A DNA stretch of 64,000 nt from Paenibacillus polymyxa (GCF_001719045.1 NZ_CP015423.1:5145501-5209500), one strand, 5' to 3'; positions 34,941 through 44,798 are shown, counted from the first letter of the stretch. A program made the numbers and translations. The notes: generated by a model not told the origin, from the sequence alone.

Positions 34941-36044
34941 ATGAGCCGACTCATTGGAGTTATCAACCTGGATCACGAACTGGATCAATTGAAGGAGTTG
35001 ACCTATTTCCGGTGCGGGGCCGCAGTTCCCTTTGCCAGTCGATATCGGCTCATTGATTTTACCTTATCCAACATGATGCATGCAGGGGTGCATGATATTG
35101 CACTGTTTATCCGCCGCAAATACCGTTCGCTGCTGGATCATCTGGGTGAAGGTCGGCCTTGGGATTTAGACCGCAGACGGGGCGGGTTGTTTATTTTGCC
35201 ACCGGACTGGAATGATCCGACGGATGCATCACGTGGAGATTTGCAGCATGTGCACAACAATCTGGATTTTTTTCATCGCTCATCGGGGCAAACCCTTGTT
35301 CACGCAGGAACTCAGCATGTCAATAAGGTTGATATCGAGGATGTATACCGTTATCATCGGGAGAAAAATGCAGATGTTACCCTCGTATATAAACCCATAG
35401 ACCAGCTCGAATCTGAACATGCTCCTTGTGCACGACTGGAGATTGATGAGAACGGACGGGTGACTGGTATTCATCAGGAGCAGGATCATCATAATATTTA
35501 TCTGGAAATGTTCGTGATGGACAAAGGCTTGTATCTGGATCAGGTGAAGCATTGCATTGCCCATCAGGATAATCATTTCTTTCGCGATGCCATCCAGAAA
35601 AACCCAAGTGGGCTGCGCATTTATGCGTATCGTTATGAAGGTTATCATGCAGTCATTAATTCTATCGAGAGCTACTATAAAAATAGCATGAAGCTGCTGG
35701 ATCAGCAGCAGTATCAAGCACTGTTCCAGAATCAGCCGGTGCACACCAAAATCAAGTATGAAGCCCCGACTCGTTATACGCACAGCGCCGAGGTGGATCA
35801 TTCGCTTGTTGCTAATGGCTGCACCATTGGGGGCAAGGTCGAGAACAGTATTCTTTTCCGTGGAGTGCAGGTGGAGGAGGGCGCGCGGGTAAGCAACTCG
35901 ATTATTATGCAAAAATGTGTCATCCGTAAAGGGGCAGTTGTGGAGAATGTGGTTTTAGATAAAGATGTACAGCTTTCACCAGATCGAACTCTGATTGGAG
36001 ACATTAGAGTTCCCTATGTCATTGCCAAGAATAGCGTAATTTAA
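34941..36044 (+). CDS. glgD: Glucose-1-phosphate adenylyltransferase subunit GlgD
   Basis: 367 aa from ATG 34941 (GTG 34932 also possible). GlgD is the non-catalytic partner that modulates GlgC in Firmicutes. It keeps the fold, RCGAAVPFASRYRLIDFTLSNMMHAGV near residue 25 and the C-terminal beta-helix (VENSILFRGVQVEEGARVSNSIIMQ). It lacks the GGxGxRL P-loop, reading INLDHELDQLKELTYFRCGAA instead, as expected of GlgD. Starts 23 bp after glgC. Confidence 0.93.
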   Translation: MSRLIGVINLDHELDQLKELTYFRCGAAVPFASRYRLIDFTLSNMMHAGVHDIALFIRRKYRSLLDHLGEGRPWDLDRRRGGLFILPPDWNDPTDASRGDLQHVHNNLDFFHRSSGQTLVHAGTQHVNKVDIEDVYRYHREKNADVTLVYKPIDQLESEHAPCARLEIDENGRVTGIHQEQDHHNIYLEMFVMDKGLYLDQVKHCIAHQDNHFFRDAIQKNPSGLRIYAYRYEGYHAVINSIESYYKNSMKLLDQQQYQALFQNQPVHTKIKYEAPTRYTHSAEVDHSLVANGCTIGGKVENSILFRGVQVEEGARVSNSIIMQKCVIRKGAVVENVVLDKDVQLSPDRTLIGDIRVPYVIAKNSVI

Positions 36045-36089
36045 AGGATATACTTAGCCATTAAAACGGAAATAACAGGAGGTACAACT

Positions 36090-38543
36090 TTGTTCAGCAA
36101 TAAAGAAGCTTTTAAGCAGGCTTTTCGAGAGCAACTGGTCGGAAGGCTGGGCAAACCGATGCAGGAGGCTCAGTCGGAAGACGTATATAAGGTTTTGGGT
36201 GGCATGATTCGTGAACAAGTCGGCAAGAATTGGGCAGAAACGAACCAAGCCTACAAAGAAGGACAAGAGAAGCAGATTTATTATTTTTCACTGGAATTTT
36301 TGATAGGTCGTCTACTGGGCAGTAATCTGCTGAATTTGGGCGTACTGGATATGGTTCGGCAGGCATTGGGTGAACTGGGCTGGGATCTGGAGGAAATTGA
36401 AGAACAGGAGGCGGACGCGGGGCTAGGCAATGGTGGTCTCGGCCGTCTGGCGGCTTGCTTCATGGACTCGCTGGCATCCCTTGGCTATGCAGGACATGGC
36501 TGCGGCATCCGATATAAATATGGTCTGTTTGAACAGCGTATTGTGGATGGAAATCAGGTTGAACTGCCGGATTACTGGCTACAGAAAGGGAATGTCTGGG
36601 AGGAACGCCGTCCTGACAAAAAGGTCGAGGTTCATTTTTGGGGAAGAGTGGAAACCCGTGAACAGGAGGGACGTCTTGTATTCGAGACACAGGATGCCGA
36701 AACAGTCTGGGCTGTCCCTTACGATATTCCGCTGGTGGGCTATGGTCATGCGCAGGTGAATACGCTGCGGATTTGGAGTGCGGAATCAGCGCTTGATCCC
36801 GTTCGAGGACCGATTCGAGGCGAGGGCGGTTATTACCGCTTTCTCGACTACAATCGATCGGTGGAATCCATCTCGGCATTTCTATATCCGGATGACTCCA
36901 ATTATGAGGGAAAGCTGCTTCGCTTGAAGCAGCAGTATTTCCTGTGCTCGGCCGGATTGCAAAGTATTTTACGTACGTTCGAGAAGCTTCGTTTACCTTA
37001 TAGCCAGTTGCCCGATAAAATAGCACTGCACATTAACGATACACATCCGACGCTGGTTATACCGGAACTGATGCGTATTCTGATAGACGTGAAGGGCTTG
37101 GGCTGGGACGATGCATGGGATATTACGACGCGAACCGTTTCTTATACGAATCATACGATATTAAGTGAGGCGCTGGAACAATGGCCTGTCAATATGGTAC
37201 GGGAGCTACTTCCTCGCATTTCCTTGATCATTGAAGAAATGAACAAACGTTATTGCGCTATGCTACTGGAGCGTTACCCGGGTCAGGACATCAAAATTGG
37301 TGAAATGGCGATTATTCACGGTGAACAAATCCGTATGGCTCACTTGGCAATCGTCGGCAGCTACAGCGTTAATGGGGTAGCTGCGCTGCATACGCAAATA
37401 TTAAAGGAACGAGAGATGAAGTCGTTTCACGAGCTGTACCCTGACCGTTTTAATAATAAAACAAACGGGATTGCCCATCGCCGCTGGCTAATACATGCCA
37501 ACCCGGAGCTGGCAAGCTTGTACGATGAGACCATCGGCACACGTTGGAGGACCCGTCCAAGGGAGCTCATCGACCTGCTTCGTTACAGTGGGGACGAGTC
37601 GTTCAAAGAACGGATACAGGCGATTAAGCGAAATAATAAAGTCAGGCTCGCTGAGCATGTTTTTGCAAAACAGGGCGTGCGGCTGGATACGTCCTCCATT
37701 TTTGATGTACAGGTCAAACGGTTGCATGGTTATAAGCGACAGCTGCTCAACATTTTGCATGTGATGCATTTATACAGTCAGCTTAAAAGTAATCCTGGCC
37801 TGGATGTGACGCCACGCACGTTTGTTTTTGGAGCCAAAGCCGCCCCCGGTTATTTTCTCGCCAAACAGACGATCAAGCTCATTAACAACGTGGCGGACAC
37901 GATCAATCGGGATGTAGATGTCAAGGACAAGCTGAAAGTCGTTTTCCTTGAAAATTATTCGGTCTCGCTAGCCGAGCTGATTATTCCTGCGGCGGATGTC
38001 AGTGAGCAGATTTCCACGGCAGGCAAGGAAGCCTCAGGCACAGGGAACATGAAATTTATGATGAACGGTGCGCTCACAATAGGTACATTGGACGGAGCCA
38101 ATGTTGAAATGCATGAAATGGTAGGCGATGCCAACATGTTCATTTTTGGATTGAAGGTGGATCAGATCGAGGCATATTACCGAGACGGCCAGTATTCGGC
38201 GCGCAAAACAGCCAACAGTGACGAAAGACTGCGTGAAGTGTTGGATCAACTCGTGAACGATGCTCCTTTTACGCGGCATGAACGGGAATTTGAGGCCATT
38301 TATCAATCCCTGATTGATCATAATGATGAATACTTTGTGCTCAAGGACTTCGCATCCTATGTGGATACACAGGTTCACATTGAACAAGTGTATCGGAATC
38401 CCTCGGAGTGGACTCGGCGTGTTATTGTGAACATGGCCCATTCCGGGAAATTTTCTAGTGATTGTACGATTCAGCAGTATGCAACTGAGATTTGGGACAT
38501 TGTACCTCTCCAAAACGATGTCAACAAGCGAATTCTGTCCTAA
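36090..38543 (+). CDS. glgP: Glycogen/starch phosphorylase
   Basis: 817 aa, PLP enzyme releasing glucose-1-phosphate from glycogen. Seen: YYFSLEFLIGRLLGSNLLNLG near residue 65, EADAGLGNGGLGRLAACFMDSLA near 110, ALHINDTHPTLVIPELMR near 310 and the PLP-lysine signature EASGTGNMKFMMNGALTIGTLDGANVE near 645. Starts at TTG after AGGAGGTACAACT. It belongs to the glgC-glgD operon, combining synthesis and breakdown of glycogen in one transcript. Confidence 0.95.
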   Translation: MFSNKEAFKQAFREQLVGRLGKPMQEAQSEDVYKVLGGMIREQVGKNWAETNQAYKEGQEKQIYYFSLEFLIGRLLGSNLLNLGVLDMVRQALGELGWDLEEIEEQEADAGLGNGGLGRLAACFMDSLASLGYAGHGCGIRYKYGLFEQRIVDGNQVELPDYWLQKGNVWEERRPDKKVEVHFWGRVETREQEGRLVFETQDAETVWAVPYDIPLVGYGHAQVNTLRIWSAESALDPVRGPIRGEGGYYRFLDYNRSVESISAFLYPDDSNYEGKLLRLKQQYFLCSAGLQSILRTFEKLRLPYSQLPDKIALHINDTHPTLVIPELMRILIDVKGLGWDDAWDITTRTVSYTNHTILSEALEQWPVNMVRELLPRISLIIEEMNKRYCAMLLERYPGQDIKIGEMAIIHGEQIRMAHLAIVGSYSVNGVAALHTQILKEREMKSFHELYPDRFNNKTNGIAHRRWLIHANPELASLYDETIGTRWRTRPRELIDLLRYSGDESFKERIQAIKRNNKVRLAEHVFAKQGVRLDTSSIFDVQVKRLHGYKRQLLNILHVMHLYSQLKSNPGLDVTPRTFVFGAKAAPGYFLAKQTIKLINNVADTINRDVDVKDKLKVVFLENYSVSLAELIIPAADVSEQISTAGKEASGTGNMKFMMNGALTIGTLDGANVEMHEMVGDANMFIFGLKVDQIEAYYRDGQYSARKTANSDERLREVLDQLVNDAPFTRHEREFEAIYQSLIDHNDEYFVLKDFASYVDTQVHIEQVYRNPSEWTRRVIVNMAHSGKFSSDCTIQQYATEIWDIVPLQNDVNKRILS

Positions 38544-38676
38544 AACGGCGAAACAGGCGGAATAACATTGCTTTTCGAACGCTGAGGGTTATAATGACAG
38601 TATAGACATAAGTAAGGATGGGAGCTGTATTGACTCATTCCTGAACTTGAATAGTACTGTTGAAGGAGTCCTCCTA

Positions 38677-39285
38677 TTGATAAAGCTCAATCCGAAAAGG
38701 CTCAAACCTCATAAATCGAAGAAGAAATATAATATGTTTCAAAATATATGGCGTGCGATTCGGCTGAATTTCATCAAGCTGTTGCGCGCCCCTGGTGGAG
38801 TTAAAAAGATTTCTTTGGGCTTCGCCATTGGCTTTGCGTTGGAGATGATCGTGATTTCCACGGCTTCTCTGGTATACCTTGTTTTTTATCCGATTGTTCG
38901 TCTCTCTGGCGGCTCGCTGCCTGCGGCCATTGTGGGTAACGTTGTAGGTAAGCTGACCTTTTTGCCAATTGTACTGATGCCATTCGCCAAGCAAGTGGGA
39001 GCTTGGATTTATCCAACTCATTATCCGGTACATGTCAGGGGTGGACGACTTCACGAGCATTCTTTTATGGAGCTGTTTCACGGCAACTGGTCTGTATTCA
39101 GAGACTTGCTGCACGGAGGCTTGCACATCCTGATCGGCATGTCGATTTTCGGTGTGGTGCTGGGCATTATCTCGTATTTTGTCATACAGGTTCTGTATAA
39201 TCGTTCGCTGCACAAACGGTTGGAAAAGCGGAAGTTGCGTCATGGTGCAGCATTTTCGGCGGCCAGACTGCTGAAGAATGGATAA
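38677..39285 (+). CDS. DUF2062 family membrane protein
   Basis: 202 aa from TTG 38677, preceded by GAAGGAG; a TTG at 38647 is an alternative without a site. Three hydrophobic segments with the DUF2062 pattern: LRAPGGVKKISLGFAIGFALEMIVI near residue 35, GSLPAAIVGNVVGKLTFLPIVLMPFAKQVGAWIY near 80 and LLHGGLHILIGMSIFGVVLGIISYFVIQ near 145. The family is short, often linked to envelope functions; its mechanism is unknown. Followed by a good terminator. Confidence 0.8.
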   Translation: MIKLNPKRLKPHKSKKKYNMFQNIWRAIRLNFIKLLRAPGGVKKISLGFAIGFALEMIVISTASLVYLVFYPIVRLSGGSLPAAIVGNVVGKLTFLPIVLMPFAKQVGAWIYPTHYPVHVRGGRLHEHSFMELFHGNWSVFRDLLHGGLHILIGMSIFGVVLGIISYFVIQVLYNRSLHKRLEKRKLRHGAAFSAARLLKNG

Positions 39286-39296
39286 TGTAGTGAATG

Positions 39297-39340
39297 AGAA
39301 GCTCCTTGAGCCTAAAAATTAGGCTTGAGGGGCTTCTTTT
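39297..39340 (+). terminator. Rho-independent terminator
   Basis: AGAAGC..TTGAGCCTAA and TTAGGCTTGAGGGGCTTCT form a long stem with a tiny loop and TTTT. Confidence 0.8.
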
Positions 39341-39475
39341 GGTTTAGGATTTCTGGATGAGGCTTGAAGAGCGATTAGAGTAGGTAGCAACTTTTTACTT
39401 TTGTGACACGTCTAAGGGATATTGTGCTTTAATCATTAAAGAATTTTTTGTAGACAACAGGAGGAAATGGACTGA

Positions 39476-40492
39476 ATGAAAAAATGGAGTTCTGTCACAG
39501 TAACTGCGGCGGCAATATCAATACTTTTAGGATCGGCGCCAATGGCGTTGGCACAGCAGCCCGCTGCTGACAAAGTTCAAACCGCACAAACCACTGTTAA
39601 ACTGGATCAGACTGTCACCAAACGATTAACGGATGTGTTGAACAAATTGGCCGGGAAGCAAACGATAGAGTTTACAAGTGTCGAGACTGCTTTTGATTCA
39701 CGGATTATAAACGGAACTTTGCGCGGCACAGCTAATGCTGATTTTATCCAAAATTATGATTCCAAAAAAGGAATCGTGCAGTCCACCAGCATCATCTATG
39801 ATTCCGCTGATATGAACAAAGTTATGGATCATAACCTGCGCAGCAAGGTTGCATCTTTCCTGAAATCATTCGATACCGATAAAGTTTTTAAAACGGAGGC
39901 CATATGGCGCGTATATTCCCCGGTAGACGAAGTAGGACTCCAAAATTATTGGGTGCTGTGGGGGAATGATCAAAGTATTTATATTGATCTTGATCATGGA
40001 AATCAAATAACAGCCAGCTTTATGTATTCGCTCAAAGACTTTAAAGCTGCCTTAACCAACAAAGCGAACCGTTCGCTTAAAACACTTGGTATGGCTACAA
40101 TCAAGCCGTTTGAATACGTGCTCCGTCAGCAGGAAGGTAAGGATACTGTCTGGAACTTCCGGGACGATGGTGGATCAAACAACGTACTGATTGGTGTAAA
40201 AACCGGTAAAGTATGGGCCGTAAAAAGTGAGTATGGTATGGACTGGGATGGAGATAAGGGCTTTGCCAAAGCATTTGCCAAGCCAAGGCTCAGCAAAACC
40301 CAGGCACTTGCAGCCGCCAAGTCGAAAGTACAATCCCTTTTTGGAATTAACCTGAAAGGATACACCGTAAAAATGAAGGATAACGAGTATACATTCTCCA
40401 AAAAAGGTGGGGTTACTGTTGTGGGAAAAATCAATAAAAAAGGAGCATCTTATTCCCTAGAGGCTATGCCCGCGAATGGAGTTCGAAATTAA
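39476..40492 (+). CDS. Secreted hypothetical protein
   Basis: 338 aa. Signal peptide VTVTAAAISILLGSAPMALA-QQ with a clear AxA cleavage site near residue 26. The mature part has two tandem-like halves (SLKTLGMATIKPFEYVLRQQEGKDTVWNFRDDG and GYTVKMKDNEYTFSKKGGVTVVGKINKKG), reminiscent of YcdB/PepSY-like repeat domains, but I cannot assign a family. ATG follows AGGAGGAAATGGACTGA. The gene stands alone between two terminators. Confidence 0.7.
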   Translation: MKKWSSVTVTAAAISILLGSAPMALAQQPAADKVQTAQTTVKLDQTVTKRLTDVLNKLAGKQTIEFTSVETAFDSRIINGTLRGTANADFIQNYDSKKGIVQSTSIIYDSADMNKVMDHNLRSKVASFLKSFDTDKVFKTEAIWRVYSPVDEVGLQNYWVLWGNDQSIYIDLDHGNQITASFMYSLKDFKAALTNKANRSLKTLGMATIKPFEYVLRQQEGKDTVWNFRDDGGSNNVLIGVKTGKVWAVKSEYGMDWDGDKGFAKAFAKPRLSKTQALAAAKSKVQSLFGINLKGYTVKMKDNEYTFSKKGGVTVVGKINKKGASYSLEAMPANGVRN

Positions 40493-40509
40493 GCAGATTG
40501 ATTTTATTG

Positions 40510-40546
40510 AAAAGCGTATGATCTCTATAAGTGTCATACGCTTTTT
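40510..40546 (+). terminator. Rho-independent terminator
   Basis: AAAAGCGTATGA and TCATACGCTTTT form a 12-bp stem followed by T. Confidence 0.8.
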
Positions 40547-40643
40547 ACATATTTTGTAACAGGATTGGCTTCATTCGCTCGAATCGTTTACAATACGTGT
40601 GCATACAACAATGGACGACAGGTTAATGTACATACGAGGAGTG

Positions 40644-43325
40644 ATGAAGTTGCGGAAGATATGGCAAATCTACTTAACAGACTGGAGAAATGTATTCAAA
40701 GTATCGACCGGGACTTTATTAGTCATTGGCATCATTCTTTTGCCTTCCGTCTATGCATGGGTGAATTTGAAAGCGATGTGGGATCCGTATGCGAATACAT
40801 CTGGGATTAAAATTGCAGTAACCAGCCAAGATCAGGGTGCAGAAGTGAATGGTAAAAAGATTAATATCGGCGATGAGGTTTTGCATAACCTTCAAAATAA
40901 CAAGAAGCTGGGTTGGACTTTTGTCAATGAAGCGGAAGCACGAAAAGGTGTGTTGAATGGTGATTATTATGCCAGCCTGCTGATCCCCAAAGATTTTTCA
41001 GAGAAAATTACAAGTGTGCTGACGGAAAATCCGCAAAAGCCAGAAATTGATTACGCCGTAAATGAAAAAATTAATGCAGTAGCTCCGAAAATTACATCTT
41101 CGGGGGCAACCTCTCTGACGAACCAGATTAGCCAAAACTTTATTGAAACTGCCAGCCAGGCAGTATTGACGAAGTTGAAGGAAGCCGGAGTCAAGTTGGA
41201 GGAGGAGCTCCCGACGATTCGTAACATTGAGAACCGGGTGTTGGAGCTGAATAATCGATTGCCAGATATCGAAAGGTTGGGCAAACAGGCATTGGAACTG
41301 GAGCAAAATTTGCCGAAAATAAAGGCACAGGGACAAAAGATCATTGCATTGAAGGAGAAAATTCCTGAAATTAACCGTGCCGGTGACCTGGTACTCAAAA
41401 TTGACAAAAACATGCCTGAGCTGGACAAGGTAGCCACTGTTATTTTGGATATCCAAAAAAGAATACCTGATATTCAAAAGGCAGGTGATCGAATTGTTGA
41501 ACTGGATCAAAATTTCAGCAAGGTAGAAAGCGCACTGGCTACCGCTTTAGAGGACACGCAAACGGCCCTTAAGGTCATTAATGCTGCTCAGAAAGCACTG
41601 CCAGAAGTACAGAAAATAGCGGACACAGGCAAAGACTTTACAACCGGTTTACTTGAATTTCTGGACAAAAATGAGGGTGCGCTTGATTCGATTGGTACAG
41701 TAGTTAAAGAAGACTTACAGCTGGTACAACAAATCGCGAATGAAGTTTCTCAGATTACAGACATCATTCGTGGTGTGGATTTTGATCCTAAAGCAGCACA
41801 AGCTGCGGTGAATCGTGTCAGCGGTAGGCTGACAACTGCCGTGGGGGTGCTGGATCATATTTCTCAATTGCTGAACCGTGTGAACGGATACTTGCCAAGT
41901 CAACCTCTGGATTCACTTATTTCCCGTGTGAGCGGGGTGGAGGATCGTTTCCGTCGTCTGAATAGCACAGTAACTAGTATCGGGGATGCCATCCAGCGCG
42001 GTGAAAAGCCTGCGCAAAATCTGCTGGATGACACTGATCGCCTGGCAGGAGAAATCAGTAGCGAAATTGACAGCATTTTGGGCAATTATGATACGGAGTA
42101 TGCACCCGCCATTCAAAAGGCGCTGGATCAGATCAAATCCGTTGCCCGCAATTCTGCCAATGTGCTGACTACAACTCAAGAGCAGCTACCGAATATTGAA
42201 AAGCTATTAAATGACGCACAGGCTGCAGCAGAATTCGGTCAGCAAGAGCTAACACGTCTCCAGCAGGATCTGCCACAATACCGTCAAAAACTGCATGAAG
42301 CGGCGACGACGATTCAGGGACGTATGGGCGAGTTTACGAATGCTGTGAACAAAGCCGCAGACTTCGTAAATAACGATTTGCCGGCGGTTAAAAATAAAAT
42401 TCATCAGGCAGCAGATTTTGTGCGTAATGATTTGCCCAAAGCGGAACAACAGTTTGTCAAAATGGCTGATTTAATTGAAAATAAATTTCCTGAAGCTGAA
42501 AAAGCGGTACACCAAGTGGCCAATTTTGTAAGGACCGATCTTCCAGCTGCCGAGGATTCCATACGCCAGGCTGCAGACACAATTCGCAAGCTTAAGGGCG
42601 AAAATGCACTCGGACGCGCTATTGCATTGCTCAAGGGGGATGTGAAAAAGGAAAGTGATTTTCTCGGCAGTCCGGTATCGTTGAAGCAGGAGCGGATATA
42701 CCCAATCCCCAACTATGGTTCTGCGATGTCACCTTTTTACACTACATTGTCGATTTGGGTGGGTGCGATGCTACTGGTCTCGATGTTCAGGGTAGATGTG
42801 GATGACCCGGAAGGACAATTTAAAAGCTACCAAGTGTATTTCGGACGGCTTATGACATTCTCCACGATTGGTATTTTTCAGGCGCTGAGCGTATCTCTCG
42901 GTGACTTGTTCCTGCTCGGGGCGTATGTGGATGCCAAAGTAGCTTTTGTACTGTCCTCTATGCTGATCAGTCTGGTGTTTACGGCGATGACCTATACACT
43001 AGTTTCTGTGTTCGGCAATATCGGCAAGGGACTGGCAGTCATCCTACTGGTGCTTCAATTCTCCAGTTCAGGAGGGACATTCCCGATTGCGACGAGTACA
43101 CCGTTCTTTCAGGCGCTGAATCCGTTTGTACCATTCACCTATGCGGTTAGTCTGTTACGAGAGACAGTAGGAGGGATGTTGCCTTCGACGGTGACACGGG
43201 ATGTGGTGATGCTGTTTGTATTTATCGGTGTTTGCTTCCTGTTTGGATTGGTGTTTAAGAAGCCGCTCAGCAAGCATACGAAAAAAATGGCCGAGCGAGC
43301 AAAAGAAACGAAATTGATTCCTTGA
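40644..43325 (+). CDS. YhgE/Pip domain membrane protein with long helical stalk
   Basis: 893 aa. N-terminal membrane segment TGTLLVIGIILLPSVYAWVNLKAMWDPY with YhgE_Nterm features, a roughly 650-residue extracellular helical region, then a C-terminal block of about six membrane segments (YTTLSIWVGAMLLVSMF onward). YhgE/Pip proteins act as phage receptors or type VII secretion partners (YueB/EsaA-like). The stalk holds six 17-residue repeats (41208-41513) and six 18-residue repeats (42270-42593). The start is uncertain: ATG 40644 is two bases after GAGGAG, while TTG 40650 is at ideal distance. Confidence 0.88.
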   Translation: MKLRKIWQIYLTDWRNVFKVSTGTLLVIGIILLPSVYAWVNLKAMWDPYANTSGIKIAVTSQDQGAEVNGKKINIGDEVLHNLQNNKKLGWTFVNEAEARKGVLNGDYYASLLIPKDFSEKITSVLTENPQKPEIDYAVNEKINAVAPKITSSGATSLTNQISQNFIETASQAVLTKLKEAGVKLEEELPTIRNIENRVLELNNRLPDIERLGKQALELEQNLPKIKAQGQKIIALKEKIPEINRAGDLVLKIDKNMPELDKVATVILDIQKRIPDIQKAGDRIVELDQNFSKVESALATALEDTQTALKVINAAQKALPEVQKIADTGKDFTTGLLEFLDKNEGALDSIGTVVKEDLQLVQQIANEVSQITDIIRGVDFDPKAAQAAVNRVSGRLTTAVGVLDHISQLLNRVNGYLPSQPLDSLISRVSGVEDRFRRLNSTVTSIGDAIQRGEKPAQNLLDDTDRLAGEISSEIDSILGNYDTEYAPAIQKALDQIKSVARNSANVLTTTQEQLPNIEKLLNDAQAAAEFGQQELTRLQQDLPQYRQKLHEAATTIQGRMGEFTNAVNKAADFVNNDLPAVKNKIHQAADFVRNDLPKAEQQFVKMADLIENKFPEAEKAVHQVANFVRTDLPAAEDSIRQAADTIRKLKGENALGRAIALLKGDVKKESDFLGSPVSLKQERIYPIPNYGSAMSPFYTTLSIWVGAMLLVSMFRVDVDDPEGQFKSYQVYFGRLMTFSTIGIFQALSVSLGDLFLLGAYVDAKVAFVLSSMLISLVFTAMTYTLVSVFGNIGKGLAVILLVLQFSSSGGTFPIATSTPFFQALNPFVPFTYAVSLLRETVGGMLPSTVTRDVVMLFVFIGVCFLFGLVFKKPLSKHTKKMAERAKETKLIP

Positions 43326-43344
43326 TTGTAAAAAAAAGAATGAG

Positions 43345-43511
43345 TTACGGTGGTTGAAGTGAGCCGCTCCGCGAAGGATTTGATCTTACGATCGCTGTTG
43401 CCACGGGATTCTTTGGATTAGATAGACATGAAAAGGTAAGAATCCCGTGGCAAAGGCGAACGCTTCGCTTCTCCAGATTCAAATTCTCCGCTCCGCTGGT
43501 AACCACCGTAA
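43345..43511. repeat. Dispersed palindromic repeat, copy C
   Basis: Palindrome with perfect outer arms TTACGGTGGTT (43345-43355) and AACCACCGTAA (43501-43511). The perfect inner stem is CCACGGGATTCTT (43401-43413) with AAGAATCCCGTGG (43438-43450). The CGATCGCTGTTG and CAAAGGCGAACGCT boxes shared with copies A and B flank the inner stem. Confidence 0.8.
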
Positions 43512-43648
43512 AGTCACTTCTTTTAATATTTGGCGGGTAGTATAAGGGGAGATGGCCTCGCGCTTGCTGCTTCGGCGGTGCGTGGGGCTTTTTTGCATGC
43601 GCTATCCCTTTAAATTGATTTTGAGGTGTTTCAAAGGAGTTTGATTTG
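43512..43648. other. Spacer before the aldo/keto reductase leader ORF
   Basis: The 402-bp gap between the YhgE-like gene and the aldo/keto reductase consists of repeat copy C, this spacer and a 25-codon leader frame. The spacer holds a GC-rich stretch near 43560-43585 (GCTGCTTCGGCGGTGCGTGG) and nothing recognisable as a gene. Confidence 0.4.
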
Positions 43649-43726
43649 GTGAATAAACGAAGTATGGTCTTTTTTGGCATGTCATTTTGCGGAATTTTAA
43701 AATCCTTAAGCAAAGGCGGGAGATAG
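43649..43726 (+). CDS. Possible 25-aa leader peptide of the aldo/keto reductase gene
   Basis: GTG start nine bases after AAAGGAG; the frame reads MNKRSMVFFGMSFCGILKSL and stops at 43724-43726, one base before the reductase ATG. The near-overlap would couple translation. The reductase also has its own GGCGGGAG site inside this frame. Small size makes it uncertain. Confidence 0.35.
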   Translation: MNKRSMVFFGMSFCGILKSLSKGGR

Positions 43727-43727
43727 T

Positions 43728-44702
43728 ATGGAGTATTCATACTTAGGAAAGTCAGGCTTGAAGGTTAGCCGGTTATGTCTGGGCACGATGAATTTCGGAC
43801 CGGAAACCGAAGAAAAGGATGCGTTTAAAATTATGGATGCCGCACTGGATGCAGGCATTAACTTTTTTGATACAGCTAATGTATATGGCCATGATCGTAA
43901 AGGTTGGACAGAGGAAATTATCGGACGTTGGTTCCAGCAGGGCGGCGGAAGACGCGAAAAAGTCGTGTTGGCAACGAAGGTATACGGAGATATGAAAAAT
44001 GAACATGACGGACCCAATGCAGGATCAGGCTTGTCTGCTTACAAAATTCGCCGTCATTTGGACGCGTCGCTGAAACGTCTTCAAACCGACCATGTAGAGC
44101 TATATCAAATGCATCACATTGACCGTAATGTGTCATGGGATGAACTATGGGGCGTATTCGAGTCCGTGGTGGATCGCGGACAGGTTGATTATATCGGTTC
44201 TAGTAATTTTGCAGGCTGGCATATTGCGGTGGCGCAGGCCGAAGCGAAGGCACGACGTTTTCTGGGGCTTGTATCCGAACAGCATTTGTACAATCTGAAC
44301 GAACGTTCCGCTGAGCTTGAAGTATTACCGGCAGCTCAGGAGCTGGGTCTGGGTGTGATTCCATGGAGCCCGCTGGCGGGCGGACTGCTGGGACGGAATG
44401 CGTTAGCAGGTACTGGTTCTCGCAGCGCACGCGCCAAAGAAAAGGTGGAGCAGAATCGTGCGAAGCTGGAGCAATTTGCAGCATTGTCCCGCGAACTGGG
44501 TGAAAAAGAAGACGTGATTGCACTGGCTTGGGTACTGTCCCATCCGGCCGTAACGGCTCCAATTATCGGACCACGGACCTTAGAACAGTTAGAGGATGCT
44601 CTACGGGTACCTGAGGTCAAATTGAGCGAAGATGTGCTTGCCAAGCTGAATGAGATTTTCCCCGGTCCGGGAAAACCTGCGCCAGAAGCCTACGCTTGGT
44701 AA
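43728..44702 (+). CDS. Aldo/keto reductase
   Basis: 324 aa (beta/alpha)8 NADPH-dependent oxidoreductase. Seen: EYSYLGKSGLKVSRLCLGTMNFG at the N-terminus, FFDTANVYG (Asp, Tyr catalytic) near residue 46, KVVLATKVYGD (Lys), YQMHHIDRNVSWDEL (His) near 127, and the cofactor tail TAPIIGPRTLEQLEDAL near 285. It matches the AKR subgroup of general aldehyde/ketone reductases. Start ATG directly after GGCGGGAGATAGT. A terminator follows. The physiological substrate is unknown. Confidence 0.92.
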   Translation: MEYSYLGKSGLKVSRLCLGTMNFGPETEEKDAFKIMDAALDAGINFFDTANVYGHDRKGWTEEIIGRWFQQGGGRREKVVLATKVYGDMKNEHDGPNAGSGLSAYKIRRHLDASLKRLQTDHVELYQMHHIDRNVSWDELWGVFESVVDRGQVDYIGSSNFAGWHIAVAQAEAKARRFLGLVSEQHLYNLNERSAELEVLPAAQELGLGVIPWSPLAGGLLGRNALAGTGSRSARAKEKVEQNRAKLEQFAALSRELGEKEDVIALAWVLSHPAVTAPIIGPRTLEQLEDALRVPEVKLSEDVLAKLNEIFPGPGKPAPEAYAW

Positions 44703-44756
44703 TCATACTTCGTACTCGTCATAAAGCATCAATCTTTGTGAGAAATAATCGGCAAA

Positions 44757-44798
44757 AAGCAGCAGATCGGGAATAGTCTCCTTGATCTGCTGTTTTTG
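44757..44798 (+). terminator. Rho-independent terminator
   Basis: AGCAGATC (44761-44768) and GATCTGCT (44784-44791) with inner GGG/CTC, followed by GTTTTTG. Confidence 0.75.
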
